From Flavobacterium sp. N1736 (GTDB lineage Bacteria; Bacteroidota; Bacteroidia; Flavobacteriales; Flavobacteriaceae), in assembly GCF_025947065.1 (NCBI RefSeq), contig NZ_CP109994.1:4030001-4094000 (forward strand): DNA of 64,000 nt, read 5' to 3'. The translations under genes were made by a program, and so were the position numbers. Below the pieces are notes generated by a model. The model was not told the origin of the DNA. It searched no databases and saw nothing but the letters and a program-made list of their open reading frames with translations. Shown here piece by piece: positions 33,295 through 42,245 of this stretch (position 1 is its first letter; each line of letters starts with the position of its first letter).

Positions 33295-33450
33295 AATTCA
33301 AAGATATTTAAAATTCTTGAGAAAATTATTTGTGTTGTAAGATACTAGATTGTATTTGTGCGATACATTTTTTGTGTGTTTCTTTTTTTGTTTAATTACA
33401 GAGTTGTTAAACAAAAATACAATTTTTCGTACACGTAACAAGTGCCTTTT

Positions 33451-33552
33451 GTCATTTCGACCGAAGGGAGAAATCACACAAGAAGTTCCACAATCATAAT
33501 CGCCAATCTTCGTCGAGTTACGTGTGTGATTTCTCCTTTCGGTCGAAATGAC
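33451..33552. repeat. About 100-bp palindromic intergenic element, copy B
   Basis: The outer arms GTCATTTCGACC...GGTCGAAATGAC are perfect complements, and the interior again carries AATCGCCAATC then GTCGAG, as in the element at 4546-4647. The arms differ between copies but keep complementarity, which suggests that the fold is selected or copied as a unit. Confidence 0.85.
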
Positions 33553-33602
33553 AACATAATCAACTCAATGATTATTGTGGATTCTAATTTGCAGTTTTAT
33601 CA

Positions 33603-33637
33603 AAAAAAAATACCACTTACAATTTGTAAGTGGTATT
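33603..33637 (-). terminator. Terminator after the tRNA-Asn pair
   Basis: TACCACTTAC/GTAAGTGGTA stem with a 5-nt loop followed on the minus strand by a long T run. Confidence 0.88.
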
Positions 33638-33644
33638 TAATAAG

Positions 33645-33718
33645 CTCCCCCTCTTGGGCTCGAACCAAGGACCCTCTGATTAACAGTCAGATGCTCTAAC
33701 CAACTGAGCTAAGGAGGA
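33645..33718 (-). tRNA. tRNA-Asn (GTT), downstream copy
   Basis: On the minus strand a 74-nt cloverleaf runs from TCCTCCTTAGCTCAG to the 3' acceptor strand AGGGGGA plus G. The anticodon loop is CTGTTAA with anticodon GTT, and the T-loop is TTCGAGC. CCA is not encoded. It is identical in its body to the copy at 33757-33830. Confidence 0.95.
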
Positions 33719-33756
33719 ATCACCTTAAAGGTAAATATGTTTGCTAAAAAAAGTTG

Positions 33757-33830
33757 CTCCCCCTCTTGGGCTCGAACCAAGGACCCTCTGATTAACAGTC
33801 AGATGCTCTAACCAACTGAGCTAAGGAGGA
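33757..33830 (-). tRNA. tRNA-Asn (GTT), upstream copy
   Basis: Same 74-nt cloverleaf with anticodon GTT as the copy 38 bp downstream. The two are probably made from one transcript ended by the hairpin at 33603-33637. Confidence 0.95.
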
Positions 33831-33913
33831 AGTTGTTGCTCTTTTTAGCGAGTGCAAATATAGTCGAATTTTTAATTCTCCAAAAATATTTTAACTCTTT
33901 TTATTAAATATTT

Positions 33914-35257
33914 TTACTTGCCTACAATTGCCTTGTAAATATCGTTTCCGTTAGCAAACAAAAGCAGCGTGATAAGTAATACGAAACCAACCATTTGGGC
34001 GTTCTCAAGGAATTTATCGCTTGGTTTACGACCACTAATTATTTCGTATAATAAAAACATCACATGACCACCGTCAAGTGCCGGAATTGGCAATAAATTC
34101 ATAACTCCAAGCATAATCGACAATAAAGCGGTAATCGACCAGAACGTTTCCCAGCTCCAAGAAGTAGGGAAAATATTAAAAATCGCCGCAAAACCACCTA
34201 CTTGTTTATATGCTTTTGTTTCAGGATTAAAAATCATTTTCAATTGCTTGCCGTAACCTACTAATTGATCCTTACCTTTTGTAAGTCCAACCGGAATAGA
34301 TTCGAAAAAGCTGTATTCTTTTGTGCTTATTTTATAGTAACCAAGTTTTTCTAAAGATTCCATACCCAAACCACCGGTAATAACACCTAATTTTCCTGTT
34401 GCCGAAACCTTTACAGTAATTGGAGTTTCTTTTAAATCTCGTAATACAACTGCCGGAATAGTTTTTCCTTTATTAGCTTCTAAAACAACTTTTGCTTCAT
34501 CAAAATATTTTATTTTTTGACCATTCAGGCTTACAATTAAATCTTTTGGTTTTAGAGATGAATTTCCTGACTCTTCGGCAACTTTACCTACAACAAATGG
34601 CATTCTAATACCTACAAGTAATCCTTTTTCGTGTTTTGATAACTGATCTACAAAATCATTCGGGATATTGATCGTTTGCTGTTGTCCGTTTCTTTCAATC
34701 AATACATGTTTCGACATGATGACATTCATGTTCATATCATTGTCAAAATTCTCAACTTTTTTACCATCGATAGAAATAATTTTATCTCCGGTTCTAAATC
34801 CTGCTTTAATCATTGCGGGATTTTCAATGTAAACACCATCTTTCAAATCAGAATTTGCCACATAAGTATCGCCATAAGCAAACGCCATTCCGATATAAAT
34901 AATAAATGCCAGGATAAAGTTTACTGTAACACCGCCCAACATAATAATCAAACGCTGCCAAGCTGGTTTCGAACGAAATTCCCAAGGTTGAGGTGGCAAA
35001 GCCATTTGTTCCTTGTCCATACTTTCGTCGATCATTCCAGAAATTTTCACATAACCACCAAGCGGCAGCCATCCAATTCCGTATTCTGTTTCGCCAATTT
35101 TCTTTTTTAACAGCGAATATTTAACATCAAAAAATAAGTAAAATTTTTCAACTCTCGTTTTAAACAATTTTGCAGGAATAAAATGTCCTAATTCGTGAAG
35201 AATAATAAGTAAAGATAAACTCAATAGAAATTGAGAGAGTTTGATAACTATATCCAT
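33914..35257 (-). CDS. RIP metalloprotease RseP
   Basis: This site-2 intramembrane zinc protease cleaves membrane anti-sigma factors during envelope stress. The 447-aa protein has HELGHFIPAKLF with His21, Glu22 and His25 in the first membrane segment. It has two PDZ-like regions (about residues 125-300) and the late NLLPIPALDGGHV motif with the metal-binding Asp. A TACTTTTG box lies upstream at 35287-35294 on the minus strand. Bacteroidota RseP homologues can release ECF sigma factors, so the sigma/membrane-protein pair at 3491-4454 is a conceivable client. Confidence 0.94.
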   Translation of the reverse strand: MDIVIKLSQFLLSLSLLIILHELGHFIPAKLFKTRVEKFYLFFDVKYSLLKKKIGETEYGIGWLPLGGYVKISGMIDESMDKEQMALPPQPWEFRSKPAWQRLIIMLGGVTVNFILAFIIYIGMAFAYGDTYVANSDLKDGVYIENPAMIKAGFRTGDKIISIDGKKVENFDNDMNMNVIMSKHVLIERNGQQQTINIPNDFVDQLSKHEKGLLVGIRMPFVVGKVAEESGNSSLKPKDLIVSLNGQKIKYFDEAKVVLEANKGKTIPAVVLRDLKETPITVKVSATGKLGVITGGLGMESLEKLGYYKISTKEYSFFESIPVGLTKGKDQLVGYGKQLKMIFNPETKAYKQVGGFAAIFNIFPTSWSWETFWSITALLSIMLGVMNLLPIPALDGGHVMFLLYEIISGRKPSDKFLENAQMVGFVLLITLLLFANGNDIYKAIVGK

Positions 35258-35418
35258 TTTGTATTTTTAGTTCGTAATTTAACGCACAAAAGTAACGTTT
35301 CTATTTTAATTTAATAGTGCAAGATAATACATAAGGTTTTAAATGTTTGTTAATTAATAAACATTTAGATTTCTACTTTTAAGAAGAAGCTTTAACTTTA
35401 CTTTTTTATACACTACCA

Positions 35419-35430
35419 TACCAATTGGTA
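35419..35430. promoter_or_regulatory. Operator-like palindrome before the OYE gene
   Basis: TACCAATTGGTA is a perfect 12-bp palindrome 27 bp before the start codon at 35458. It has the size of a TetR- or HxlR/MarR-type operator half-site pair. No regulator gene lies beside it. Confidence 0.5.
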
Positions 35431-35457
35431 GCTCAAAACCATTAAAAGTTACAAATT

Positions 35458-36528
35458 ATGGCTTCATTGTTATTTTCTCCTCTTACTATAAAAAAAATTA
35501 CCTTAAAAAATAGAATCGTTATATCGCCTATGTGCCAGTATTCTGCAATTGACGGATTTGCAAACGATTGGCATTTGGTTCACTTAGGAAGCCGTGCCAG
35601 TAGCGGAGTTGGTTTAATTATTCAGGAAGCTACAGCGGTTTCTCCCGAAGCCCGAATTTCTCCTTCCGATTTAGGAATCTGGAAAGACGATCACATTCAA
35701 AAATTAAAAACAATCAACGAATTTATCGTTTCTCAAAATGCAATTCCCGGAATTCAGTTAGCACACGCAGGACGAAAAGCAAGTGTTTCAGCTCCCTGGC
35801 TGGGCAATAAAAAGTTAGATTTCGCTCAGGGCGGATGGCAAACCGTTGCGCCAAGTGCAATCGGGTATCATGAAGACGAACCGTTTCTTCCTGAAGCTTT
35901 AGATAAAAACGGAATTCAAAAAGTAATAACTGATTTTAAAGCAGCAACAAAAAGAGCTGTCGAAGCCGGATATCAGGTTTTAGAAATTCACGGCGCACAC
36001 GGTTATTTATTACACCAGTTTTTATCGCCTTTAACCAACACAAGAACCGATGAATATGGTGGAATTTTCGAAAACAGAATCCGTTTTACCTTAGAAATTG
36101 TAGAAGCAGTACAATCAGAATGGCGTTCAGATTTACCTTTGTTTGTTCGAATTTCAGCCACAGATTGGGCAGAAGGAGGATGGAATCCGGAAGAATCTGT
36201 GAGACTTTCGGCAATCTTAAAAGAAAAAGGAGTAGATTTAATTGACGTTTCATCCGGCGGATTAGTTTCACATCAGCAAATACCGCTGCATCCTAATTAT
36301 CAGGTACCGTTTGCAGAAAAAATCAAAAAGGAAGCGTCCATTTTAACCGGAGCCGTTGGTTTGATTACGCATGCCATACAAGCCGAAGAAATCTTGCAGA
36401 ACAATCAGGCCGATTTGGTTTTATTCGCCAGAGAATCTTTAAGAAATCCGAATTTACCTCTAGATTTCGCCAAAGATTTAAACGAAGATATTTTATGGCC
36501 AAAACAATACGCAAGAGCTAAAATTTAA
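35458..36528 (+). CDS. Old Yellow Enzyme family NADH:flavin oxidoreductase
   Basis: This 356-aa FMN-dependent ene-reductase of the YqjM type has SPMCQYSAIDGFANDWHLVH at residues 22-41, with the Cys of the thermophilic-like OYE class. HGAHGYLLHQFLSPLTNTRT near 179-198 is the FMN and substrate site with the His pair. GLITHAIQAEEIL lies near the end. Substrates are probably electrophilic enones or similar toxic carbonyl compounds. The palindrome upstream suggests induction by such compounds, which is inference. Confidence 0.93.
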   Translation: MASLLFSPLTIKKITLKNRIVISPMCQYSAIDGFANDWHLVHLGSRASSGVGLIIQEATAVSPEARISPSDLGIWKDDHIQKLKTINEFIVSQNAIPGIQLAHAGRKASVSAPWLGNKKLDFAQGGWQTVAPSAIGYHEDEPFLPEALDKNGIQKVITDFKAATKRAVEAGYQVLEIHGAHGYLLHQFLSPLTNTRTDEYGGIFENRIRFTLEIVEAVQSEWRSDLPLFVRISATDWAEGGWNPEESVRLSAILKEKGVDLIDVSSGGLVSHQQIPLHPNYQVPFAEKIKKEASILTGAVGLITHAIQAEEILQNNQADLVLFARESLRNPNLPLDFAKDLNEDILWPKQYARAKI

Positions 36529-36540
36529 TAAATTATTTAC

Positions 36541-36673
36541 CCACAGATTTTCATGATTAAAAGGATTTTTAAAAATAAAAGTTTGCCACGAATTTCACGA
36601 ATTGTATTGACTTCAAAATTAAATTAAAATTCGTGGCAGAAAAAAAATCCTTTTAATCTGTGAAATCTGTGGC
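36541..36673. repeat. Nested palindromic repeat (CCACAGATT / CCACGAATTT family), copy 1
   Basis: The outer arms carry CCACAGATT...GATTAAAAGGATTTTT and their complement. The inner arms carry GCCACGAATTTCACGAATT and AATTCGTGGC. The structure is two palindromes, one inside the other. Related copies lie at 37749-37862 and 46071-46149. Confidence 0.8.
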
Positions 36674-36697
36674 GAAAAAAACTAAATACCATACAAA

Positions 36698-37738
36698 ATG
36701 CAAAAAATAAAAACAGCACTATTATCATACGGAATGTCGGGAAAAGTTTTTCACGCTCCGTTTTTAGATATTCATCCCGGTTTTGAATTATTAGGATCTT
36801 GGGAAAGAAGCAAAAAACTCATTCAGGAAGATTATCCAACTGTAAAAAGTTATCCAACAATCGATGATGTATTAGCAGATAATGTCGATTTGGTAATTGT
36901 AAATACGCCCGTTGGAACCCATTATGAATATGCTAAAAAAGTGCTTTTGGCAGGAAAACATGCCGTTGTAGAAAAAGCATTTACAACAACTGTTGCCGAA
37001 GCTGAAGAATTAGCAAAAATCGCTAAAGAAAAAGGATTAAAATTAGCCGTTTTTCAAAACAGAAGATGGGACAGTGATTTTAAAACCATTCAAAAAATAA
37101 TCAAAGAAGGAACTTTGGGAGATTTGGTTGAAGCCGAATTTCATTTTGACAGATATAACCCATTATTGAGTCCAAAAGCGCACAAAGAAACCGTAAATGA
37201 TGGCGCGGGAATCCTGAAAGATTTAGGGCCGCACTTAATCGATCAGGCTGTTTGTTTGTTTGGTTCGCCAAAGTCGGTTTTTGGAGATATTCGTTATACG
37301 AGAGAAAACACTTTGGTTGATGACTGGATGGATTTATTGTTGATTTATGAAGATTTCAGAGTGCGTTTAAAAGCCAGTTTTTTTGTTAGAGAAGCAAATC
37401 CTGCTTATACCATTCACGGTAAAAAAGGATCTTTCTTAAAACCTCGCGGCGATGTTCAGGAAGACGAATTGAAACTCGGCAAAAAGCCAAATTTAGAAAG
37501 CTGGGGAACAGAATCGGAAATCTTTCAGGGACTTTTGCATGCAGATGTTGACGGAGAATTAGTTCGCGAAAAAGTACCAACGCTTCAGGGAAATTATTTT
37601 TCATTTTTTGATGGCGTCTACGATTCAATTGCAAATGATAAAACAGAACCTGTTACAGCACAAGACGGTGTAAAAGTAATGCAGATCATTGAAGCTGCGA
37701 TTGCAAGCAATACACAGAAAAAAGTAATTGACTTATAA
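36698..37738 (+). CDS. Gfo/Idh/MocA-family oxidoreductase
   Basis: This 346-aa NAD(P)-dependent oxidoreductase has an N-terminal Rossmann segment (LLSYGMSGKVFHAPFL), then NTPVGTHYEYAKKVLLAGKH and EKAFTTTVAEAEEL, which holds the conserved EK pair. The C-terminal domain contains NDGAGILKDLGPHLIDQ. The substrate is probably a sugar or polyol, not identifiable here. It follows the OYE gene with a palindromic repeat between. Confidence 0.93.
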   Translation: MQKIKTALLSYGMSGKVFHAPFLDIHPGFELLGSWERSKKLIQEDYPTVKSYPTIDDVLADNVDLVIVNTPVGTHYEYAKKVLLAGKHAVVEKAFTTTVAEAEELAKIAKEKGLKLAVFQNRRWDSDFKTIQKIIKEGTLGDLVEAEFHFDRYNPLLSPKAHKETVNDGAGILKDLGPHLIDQAVCLFGSPKSVFGDIRYTRENTLVDDWMDLLLIYEDFRVRLKASFFVREANPAYTIHGKKGSFLKPRGDVQEDELKLGKKPNLESWGTESEIFQGLLHADVDGELVREKVPTLQGNYFSFFDGVYDSIANDKTEPVTAQDGVKVMQIIEAAIASNTQKKVIDL

Positions 37739-37748
37739 CAACAGTTTT

Positions 37749-37862
37749 CGCCACGAATTGCACGAATTTCCACAAATTAAATGGATTTCAAACAGAATAA
37801 AATTAGAGAAAATTAGTGAAATTCGTGGCAAAAAAAATCCTTTTAATCTGGAAAATAAGGGG
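37749..37862. repeat. Palindromic repeat, copy 2
   Basis: GCCACGAATTGCACGAATTT pairs with AAATTCGTGGC, followed by AAAAATCCTTTTAATCTGG, one arm of the outer palindrome. The left outer arm seen in copy 1 is missing, so this is a partial copy. Confidence 0.75.
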
Positions 37863-38000
37863 CAAAACAATAAATTTCCTTCATTACAAAACCGTAATTT
37901 ATAAACAATAACGTTATAAATAGAGCAACTACACGAGATAAATAGTCTATAAAAAAGGTTTTTAGTATTTTTATAGTAACAAACCCAAAAAAAATACGCT

Positions 38001-39218
38001 TTGATAGATTTTAATCCGTTATCACTTTTCCAAACCAAAGGAAAAATCAAGAAAGTATATAGAGAAGCAAAAGTCTCTTACTTAAACCGAATTCGCGTTG
38101 CTGTCGGGATGTTTTATTTTGGTATGGGTTTAAGTTTTGCAACCTGGGCAAGTAGAATTCCGGATATTAAAACCGCCTTACATTTAACGGAAGGTGATTT
38201 AGGTTCCATACTTTTTGCGCTTCCAATGGGACAATTGATCATCATGCCTTTTTCAGGAAAAATGGTTACTAAATTCGGAAGTCATCGCATTTTGGTTTTC
38301 TCCTTAATTATGTATGTTTTGTGTCTGGCCAATTTAGGTTTGGCAACAACAGCATTACAATTATCATTAGGATTATTTTTGTTTGGTTTATTTGAAAATC
38401 TTGCTAATATAGCGGTAAATACACAGGGCGTTTATACCGAAGTTCTTTTCAAAAAAACAATCATGTCGTCTTTTCATGGTATGTGGAGTTTTGCAGGATT
38501 CACGGGCGCTTTAGTTGGTCTGGGAATGTTAGCTTTAAACCTTTCTCCACTACATCATTTTTTAATTGTTGGAGCCGTAGTTATACTTATGGTAGCGTTT
38601 AATTTTAAATTTTTGGTAAAAGCCAAAGAGAAAAAAATCAAACAAAAAACGGAAGAAAAAAAAATATTTACAAAACCGGACAGCGCTTTAATTTGGCTTG
38701 GTGTAATTGGTTTTTGCAGCATGGCCAGCGAAGGCGTAATGTTTGACTGGAGTGGTGTTTATTTTAAAGACATTGTAAAAGCACCGGGACCTTTAGTGGT
38801 TTTAGGATATACTTCATTTATGATTATGATGGCCGGAGGAAGATTTTTAGGCGACGGATTAATCAATAAATTTGGACGTGAGTGCGTAATGCAAATTAGC
38901 GGAGTCATGATCTCTGCGGGTCTTTTTACAGCCGTTTTTCTTCCTTATATCATTCCGTGTACACTTGCTTTTATGCTTGTAGGTTTAGGCGTTGCTACAA
39001 TTGTACCTACAGTTTATAGTATGGCAGGTAAAAACCCAACAGTTCCGCCGGGAGAAGCTTTAACAATAGTTTCCAGTGTAAGTTTTCTGGGTTTCCTTAT
39101 GGGACCTCCGGTAATTGGTCATATTGCCCAAAATTTCGGACTTCAATTCTCCTTTGCTTTTATCGGAATCTTTGGGGTTTTAATTGCCTTTATGGTTTCT
39201 AAGATTAGAACGACGTAG
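38001..39218 (+). CDS. MFS transporter
   Basis: This protein of about 405 aa has about 12 hydrophobic segments. The segment MFYFGMGLSFATWASRIPDI starts the membrane region, and a loop of charged residues (KAKEKKIKQKTEEKKIF) separates the two halves. It resembles sugar or drug MFS permeases of the FucP-like or YbjJ-like sort. The start is uncertain: the reading frame opens at TTG 38001, and the first ATG (38109) would cut into the first helix. Cargo unknown. Confidence 0.85.
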   Translation: MIDFNPLSLFQTKGKIKKVYREAKVSYLNRIRVAVGMFYFGMGLSFATWASRIPDIKTALHLTEGDLGSILFALPMGQLIIMPFSGKMVTKFGSHRILVFSLIMYVLCLANLGLATTALQLSLGLFLFGLFENLANIAVNTQGVYTEVLFKKTIMSSFHGMWSFAGFTGALVGLGMLALNLSPLHHFLIVGAVVILMVAFNFKFLVKAKEKKIKQKTEEKKIFTKPDSALIWLGVIGFCSMASEGVMFDWSGVYFKDIVKAPGPLVVLGYTSFMIMMAGGRFLGDGLINKFGRECVMQISGVMISAGLFTAVFLPYIIPCTLAFMLVGLGVATIVPTVYSMAGKNPTVPPGEALTIVSSVSFLGFLMGPPVIGHIAQNFGLQFSFAFIGIFGVLIAFMVSKIRTT

Positions 39219-39393
39219 TTTTTCTAAAAATAATTAATAAGAAATAACTTAGTTTATAATTTTTTTGTTCTACATTTGAATTTTAAGACTCAACCCAAAA
39301 ATCAATTTTATTCTTTGAATGAAGAATTGAAAATGTATTCTCACCAAATTCATTTTCATTCGAAAACTAGTATTCAAAGTAAATTGGTTTTTT

Positions 39394-42225
39394 ATGAGGA
39401 AGAAGTACTTGATGTTTTTTATTTTATTGTCTTTCAGTTTTGCTTTTGCGCAACAAACAACAATTATTTCAGGATTAGTGCTGGACTCTAAAACACAAAG
39501 TCCAATCCAGAATGTTGTTGTTAGCATCCAAAACTCTTCAATTACAGAACTTACAAAATCAAACGGAAAATTCGAATTACATGTTGCGCTTCAAGGACAA
39601 CAATTGCTGCTTTTGCGCAGTCAGGGATATAAAGATTTGCTTTTAAAAGTAAGTTCAAATCTTGGAATTGTTAATCTTGGAACATTGCAAATGGAAGAAA
39701 GTTTTTCAGATGAAATCCCCGGAACATTAATCACCTTATTAGAAAGCGATTTATCAGATGACAATAGTTCATCTGAAATGACTTCCGGACTTTTACAGTC
39801 TTCAAAAGATGCTTTTATGCAAGCTTCTGCTTTTAATTGGGGTCAGGCCCGATTTAGGATTCGGGGCTTAGATAGTGAAAACGGCACAATGATGCTTAAT
39901 GGCATGACCATGAATAAAATGTATGATGGAAGACCGCAATGGAGCAATTGGGGAGGCTTGAATGATGTACTTAGAAATCAGGAATTCTCAGTTGGCGCAG
40001 CAGCTTCAGATTATACTTTTGGCGGAATTTTAGGCACGCAGCAAATTTCTACACGAGCTTCATTATATAAAAAAGGCAGCCGACTTTCGTTTTCAGGAAG
40101 TAATACAAGTTATAATTGGCGTGCGATTGGTACTTATGCTTCGGGCATGAATTCAAAAGGCTGGGCGTTTGCTGTTTCTGCCGGAAAACGTATTGGCAAT
40201 GAAGGCTATTTTGACGGAACTAATTTTGATGCAGAATCTTTTTTTATAAGTGTTGAAAAGAAATTAAGCCGTAAACACGCTCTAAACTTCACTGGATTTT
40301 ACACACCAAGTTCCCGCGGAAAAAACTCAGCAAATACAACAGAAGTAACACAATTAACAAATGAAAAATACAATTCGTATTGGGGTTTTCAAAATGGCGA
40401 AAAACGCAATGCAAGAGTAAAAAAAGTCGAAGAGCCATTGCTGATGCTGAATCATTATTATAAAATAGATGAAAAAACAAATCTGAATTCAGCTATAATG
40501 TATCAATTTGGAAAAGTTGGCAACAGTACAATTGATTATCAAAATACAAACAGTCCGGATCCTGTTTATTATCGCAAATTACCAAGTTATTATGCTTCGC
40601 TTTATGCAAAAGACAGCGGTGAATTTTCGGGAGAATTTACTCCGGATTATGCAAATGCCGAAAAAAGTAAAACTATATTTCTTCAGAATTCCCAAATCAA
40701 TTGGGACGAAATGTATCGCGCCAATCAAAAAACTATAACAAATTCTAACGGAGAAATAACAGGTTATGAATCCGGCAAAAGCCATTATGTTTTATATGAT
40801 GACCGAACCGATGATAAAACATTTGCAGCAAACACAAACCTAAATATACAGCTTACAGAAAACAGTGCTTTTGATGGCGCAATTATATTTCGAAATTTAA
40901 AATCACATCAATTTCAATATCTTTTAGATTTATTGGGAGGAAAATATTTTGAAGATATTGATGCGTTTTATACCGGAAACGAAGCACAATCAGATTTGCA
41001 AAACCCAAATCGTCAAGTTAAAGAAGGAGATATTTACGGATATAATTATAATTTTTTAGCCCGTTCAATTGAAGCTTTTACGCAGTTTAAATTCAACTAC
41101 AAAAAGGTTGATTTTTACTTGTCTCAATCGTATTCCGTCTCAAATTATCAAAGAGAAGGATTGTACCAAAACGGAATTTATCCAACAACTTCATTGGGTA
41201 AAAGTGAGAAAGTGAATTTCGAAAATTTCGGTTTCAAAGGCGGATTTACATATAAAATATCAGGAAAACAATGGTTGTTTTTTAATGGAATGCATCTTAG
41301 CAGAGCGCCTTCAATTCGCAACACTTTTTCAAATTCACGCTTAAATAATTCAGTTGTAAACGGACTTGAAAATGAAAGCATAAGTAGTGCCGAGATAAAT
41401 TATGTTTTTCGCTCGCCTAAATTTAAAACCAGAATTACAGGTTATTGTACCTTGATAGAAAACACAACTAAAACCTCCTTTTTTTATGCAGAAGGAATTT
41501 TTGACCGCGGCGCAAGTTATAATAATACAGATGCTTTTGTGAGTCAGACATTGACTGGTTTAGACAAGAAAAATGTCGGACTCGAATTGAGTGTTGAATA
41601 TCAGGTTTCAGCAACATTAAAAACGACTTTATCTGCAGGTTATGGCAATTATACATACATAAGTAATCCAAATGTTTCGATCACAAACGATGCAAATGCC
41701 GCAAAAGGAGACGCATTAACTTTTGATTTTGGAGAATCATATCTTAAAAATTATAAGCAATCCGGAATGCCTCAACAAGCTTATTCATTAGGATTAGAAT
41801 ATAGAGATCCAAAATTTTGGTGGCTGGCAACAAACATGAACTATTTGAACGAGAGTTATATTGATGTATCGCCCATTGCAAGAACTGCTCGTTTTTATAA
41901 AAATCCGATAAGCGGACTTGTTTTTCCTGAAGCGACAGAAGAACGGGCGTCGCAATTATTAAAACAGGAGAAATTTGATCCTATTTCATTATTAAATATT
42001 TCAGGAGGAAAATCCTGGCGTATTAAAAGTAAATATATTGGACTTTTTGTGAGTGTAAATAATGTTCTTGGCCGGATTTATAAAACAGGAGGTTTTGAGC
42101 AGGCTCGAAATGCTAATTTCAGAGCACTTAATCAGGATGTTTCGAGTGGAGCGCCATCATTTGGACCCAAATATTATTACGGTTACGGAAGAACTTATTT
42201 TATAAACCTTGCCATTAATTTATAA
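39394..42225 (+). CDS. TonB-dependent outer-membrane receptor with carboxypeptidase-like domain
   Basis: This 943-aa protein has a signal peptide ending at FAFAQQ. A carboxypeptidase-regulatory-like beta-sandwich follows at about residues 24-100 (SGLVLDSKTQSPIQNVVVSI). The plug segment includes RFRIRGLDSENGTMMLNGM near 151-169. The rest is a large 22-strand type barrel ending YFINLAINL. It imports a ligand through the outer membrane using TonB energy. The adjacent lipoprotein gene starts 20 bp later and is probably its surface partner. No regulator or uptake enzymes nearby reveal the ligand. Confidence 0.93.
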   Translation: MRKKYLMFFILLSFSFAFAQQTTIISGLVLDSKTQSPIQNVVVSIQNSSITELTKSNGKFELHVALQGQQLLLLRSQGYKDLLLKVSSNLGIVNLGTLQMEESFSDEIPGTLITLLESDLSDDNSSSEMTSGLLQSSKDAFMQASAFNWGQARFRIRGLDSENGTMMLNGMTMNKMYDGRPQWSNWGGLNDVLRNQEFSVGAAASDYTFGGILGTQQISTRASLYKKGSRLSFSGSNTSYNWRAIGTYASGMNSKGWAFAVSAGKRIGNEGYFDGTNFDAESFFISVEKKLSRKHALNFTGFYTPSSRGKNSANTTEVTQLTNEKYNSYWGFQNGEKRNARVKKVEEPLLMLNHYYKIDEKTNLNSAIMYQFGKVGNSTIDYQNTNSPDPVYYRKLPSYYASLYAKDSGEFSGEFTPDYANAEKSKTIFLQNSQINWDEMYRANQKTITNSNGEITGYESGKSHYVLYDDRTDDKTFAANTNLNIQLTENSAFDGAIIFRNLKSHQFQYLLDLLGGKYFEDIDAFYTGNEAQSDLQNPNRQVKEGDIYGYNYNFLARSIEAFTQFKFNYKKVDFYLSQSYSVSNYQREGLYQNGIYPTTSLGKSEKVNFENFGFKGGFTYKISGKQWLFFNGMHLSRAPSIRNTFSNSRLNNSVVNGLENESISSAEINYVFRSPKFKTRITGYCTLIENTTKTSFFYAEGIFDRGASYNNTDAFVSQTLTGLDKKNVGLELSVEYQVSATLKTTLSAGYGNYTYISNPNVSITNDANAAKGDALTFDFGESYLKNYKQSGMPQQAYSLGLEYRDPKFWWLATNMNYLNESYIDVSPIARTARFYKNPISGLVFPEATEERASQLLKQEKFDPISLLNISGGKSWRIKSKYIGLFVSVNNVLGRIYKTGGFEQARNANFRALNQDVSSGAPSFGPKYYYGYGRTYFINLAINL

Positions 42226-42245
42226 ACTTTCAAAAAAGACTCTTT

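Larger units (their letters stand above)
33295..33644. other. Intergenic region with palindromic element and tRNA terminator
   Basis: No protein gene seen. It holds palindromic element copy B (33451-33552) and the hairpin terminator of the tRNA genes (33603-33637). Confidence 0.6.

Noticed and set aside
33442..33699. 85-codon plus-strand reading frame
   Set aside because: It runs through the palindromic element, a terminator hairpin and the complement of a tRNA gene.
33645..33830. tRNA-Asn genes as the attachment site of an integrated island at 27.6-32.8 kb
   Set aside because: No integrase gene and no second copy of the tRNA 3' end near 27.5 kb are visible, and an apparently unrelated XRE gene lies between.
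38001..38108. MFS gene starting at ATG 38109
   Set aside because: That start would fall inside the first membrane helix. The true start is probably TTG 38001 or another non-ATG codon, left uncertain.
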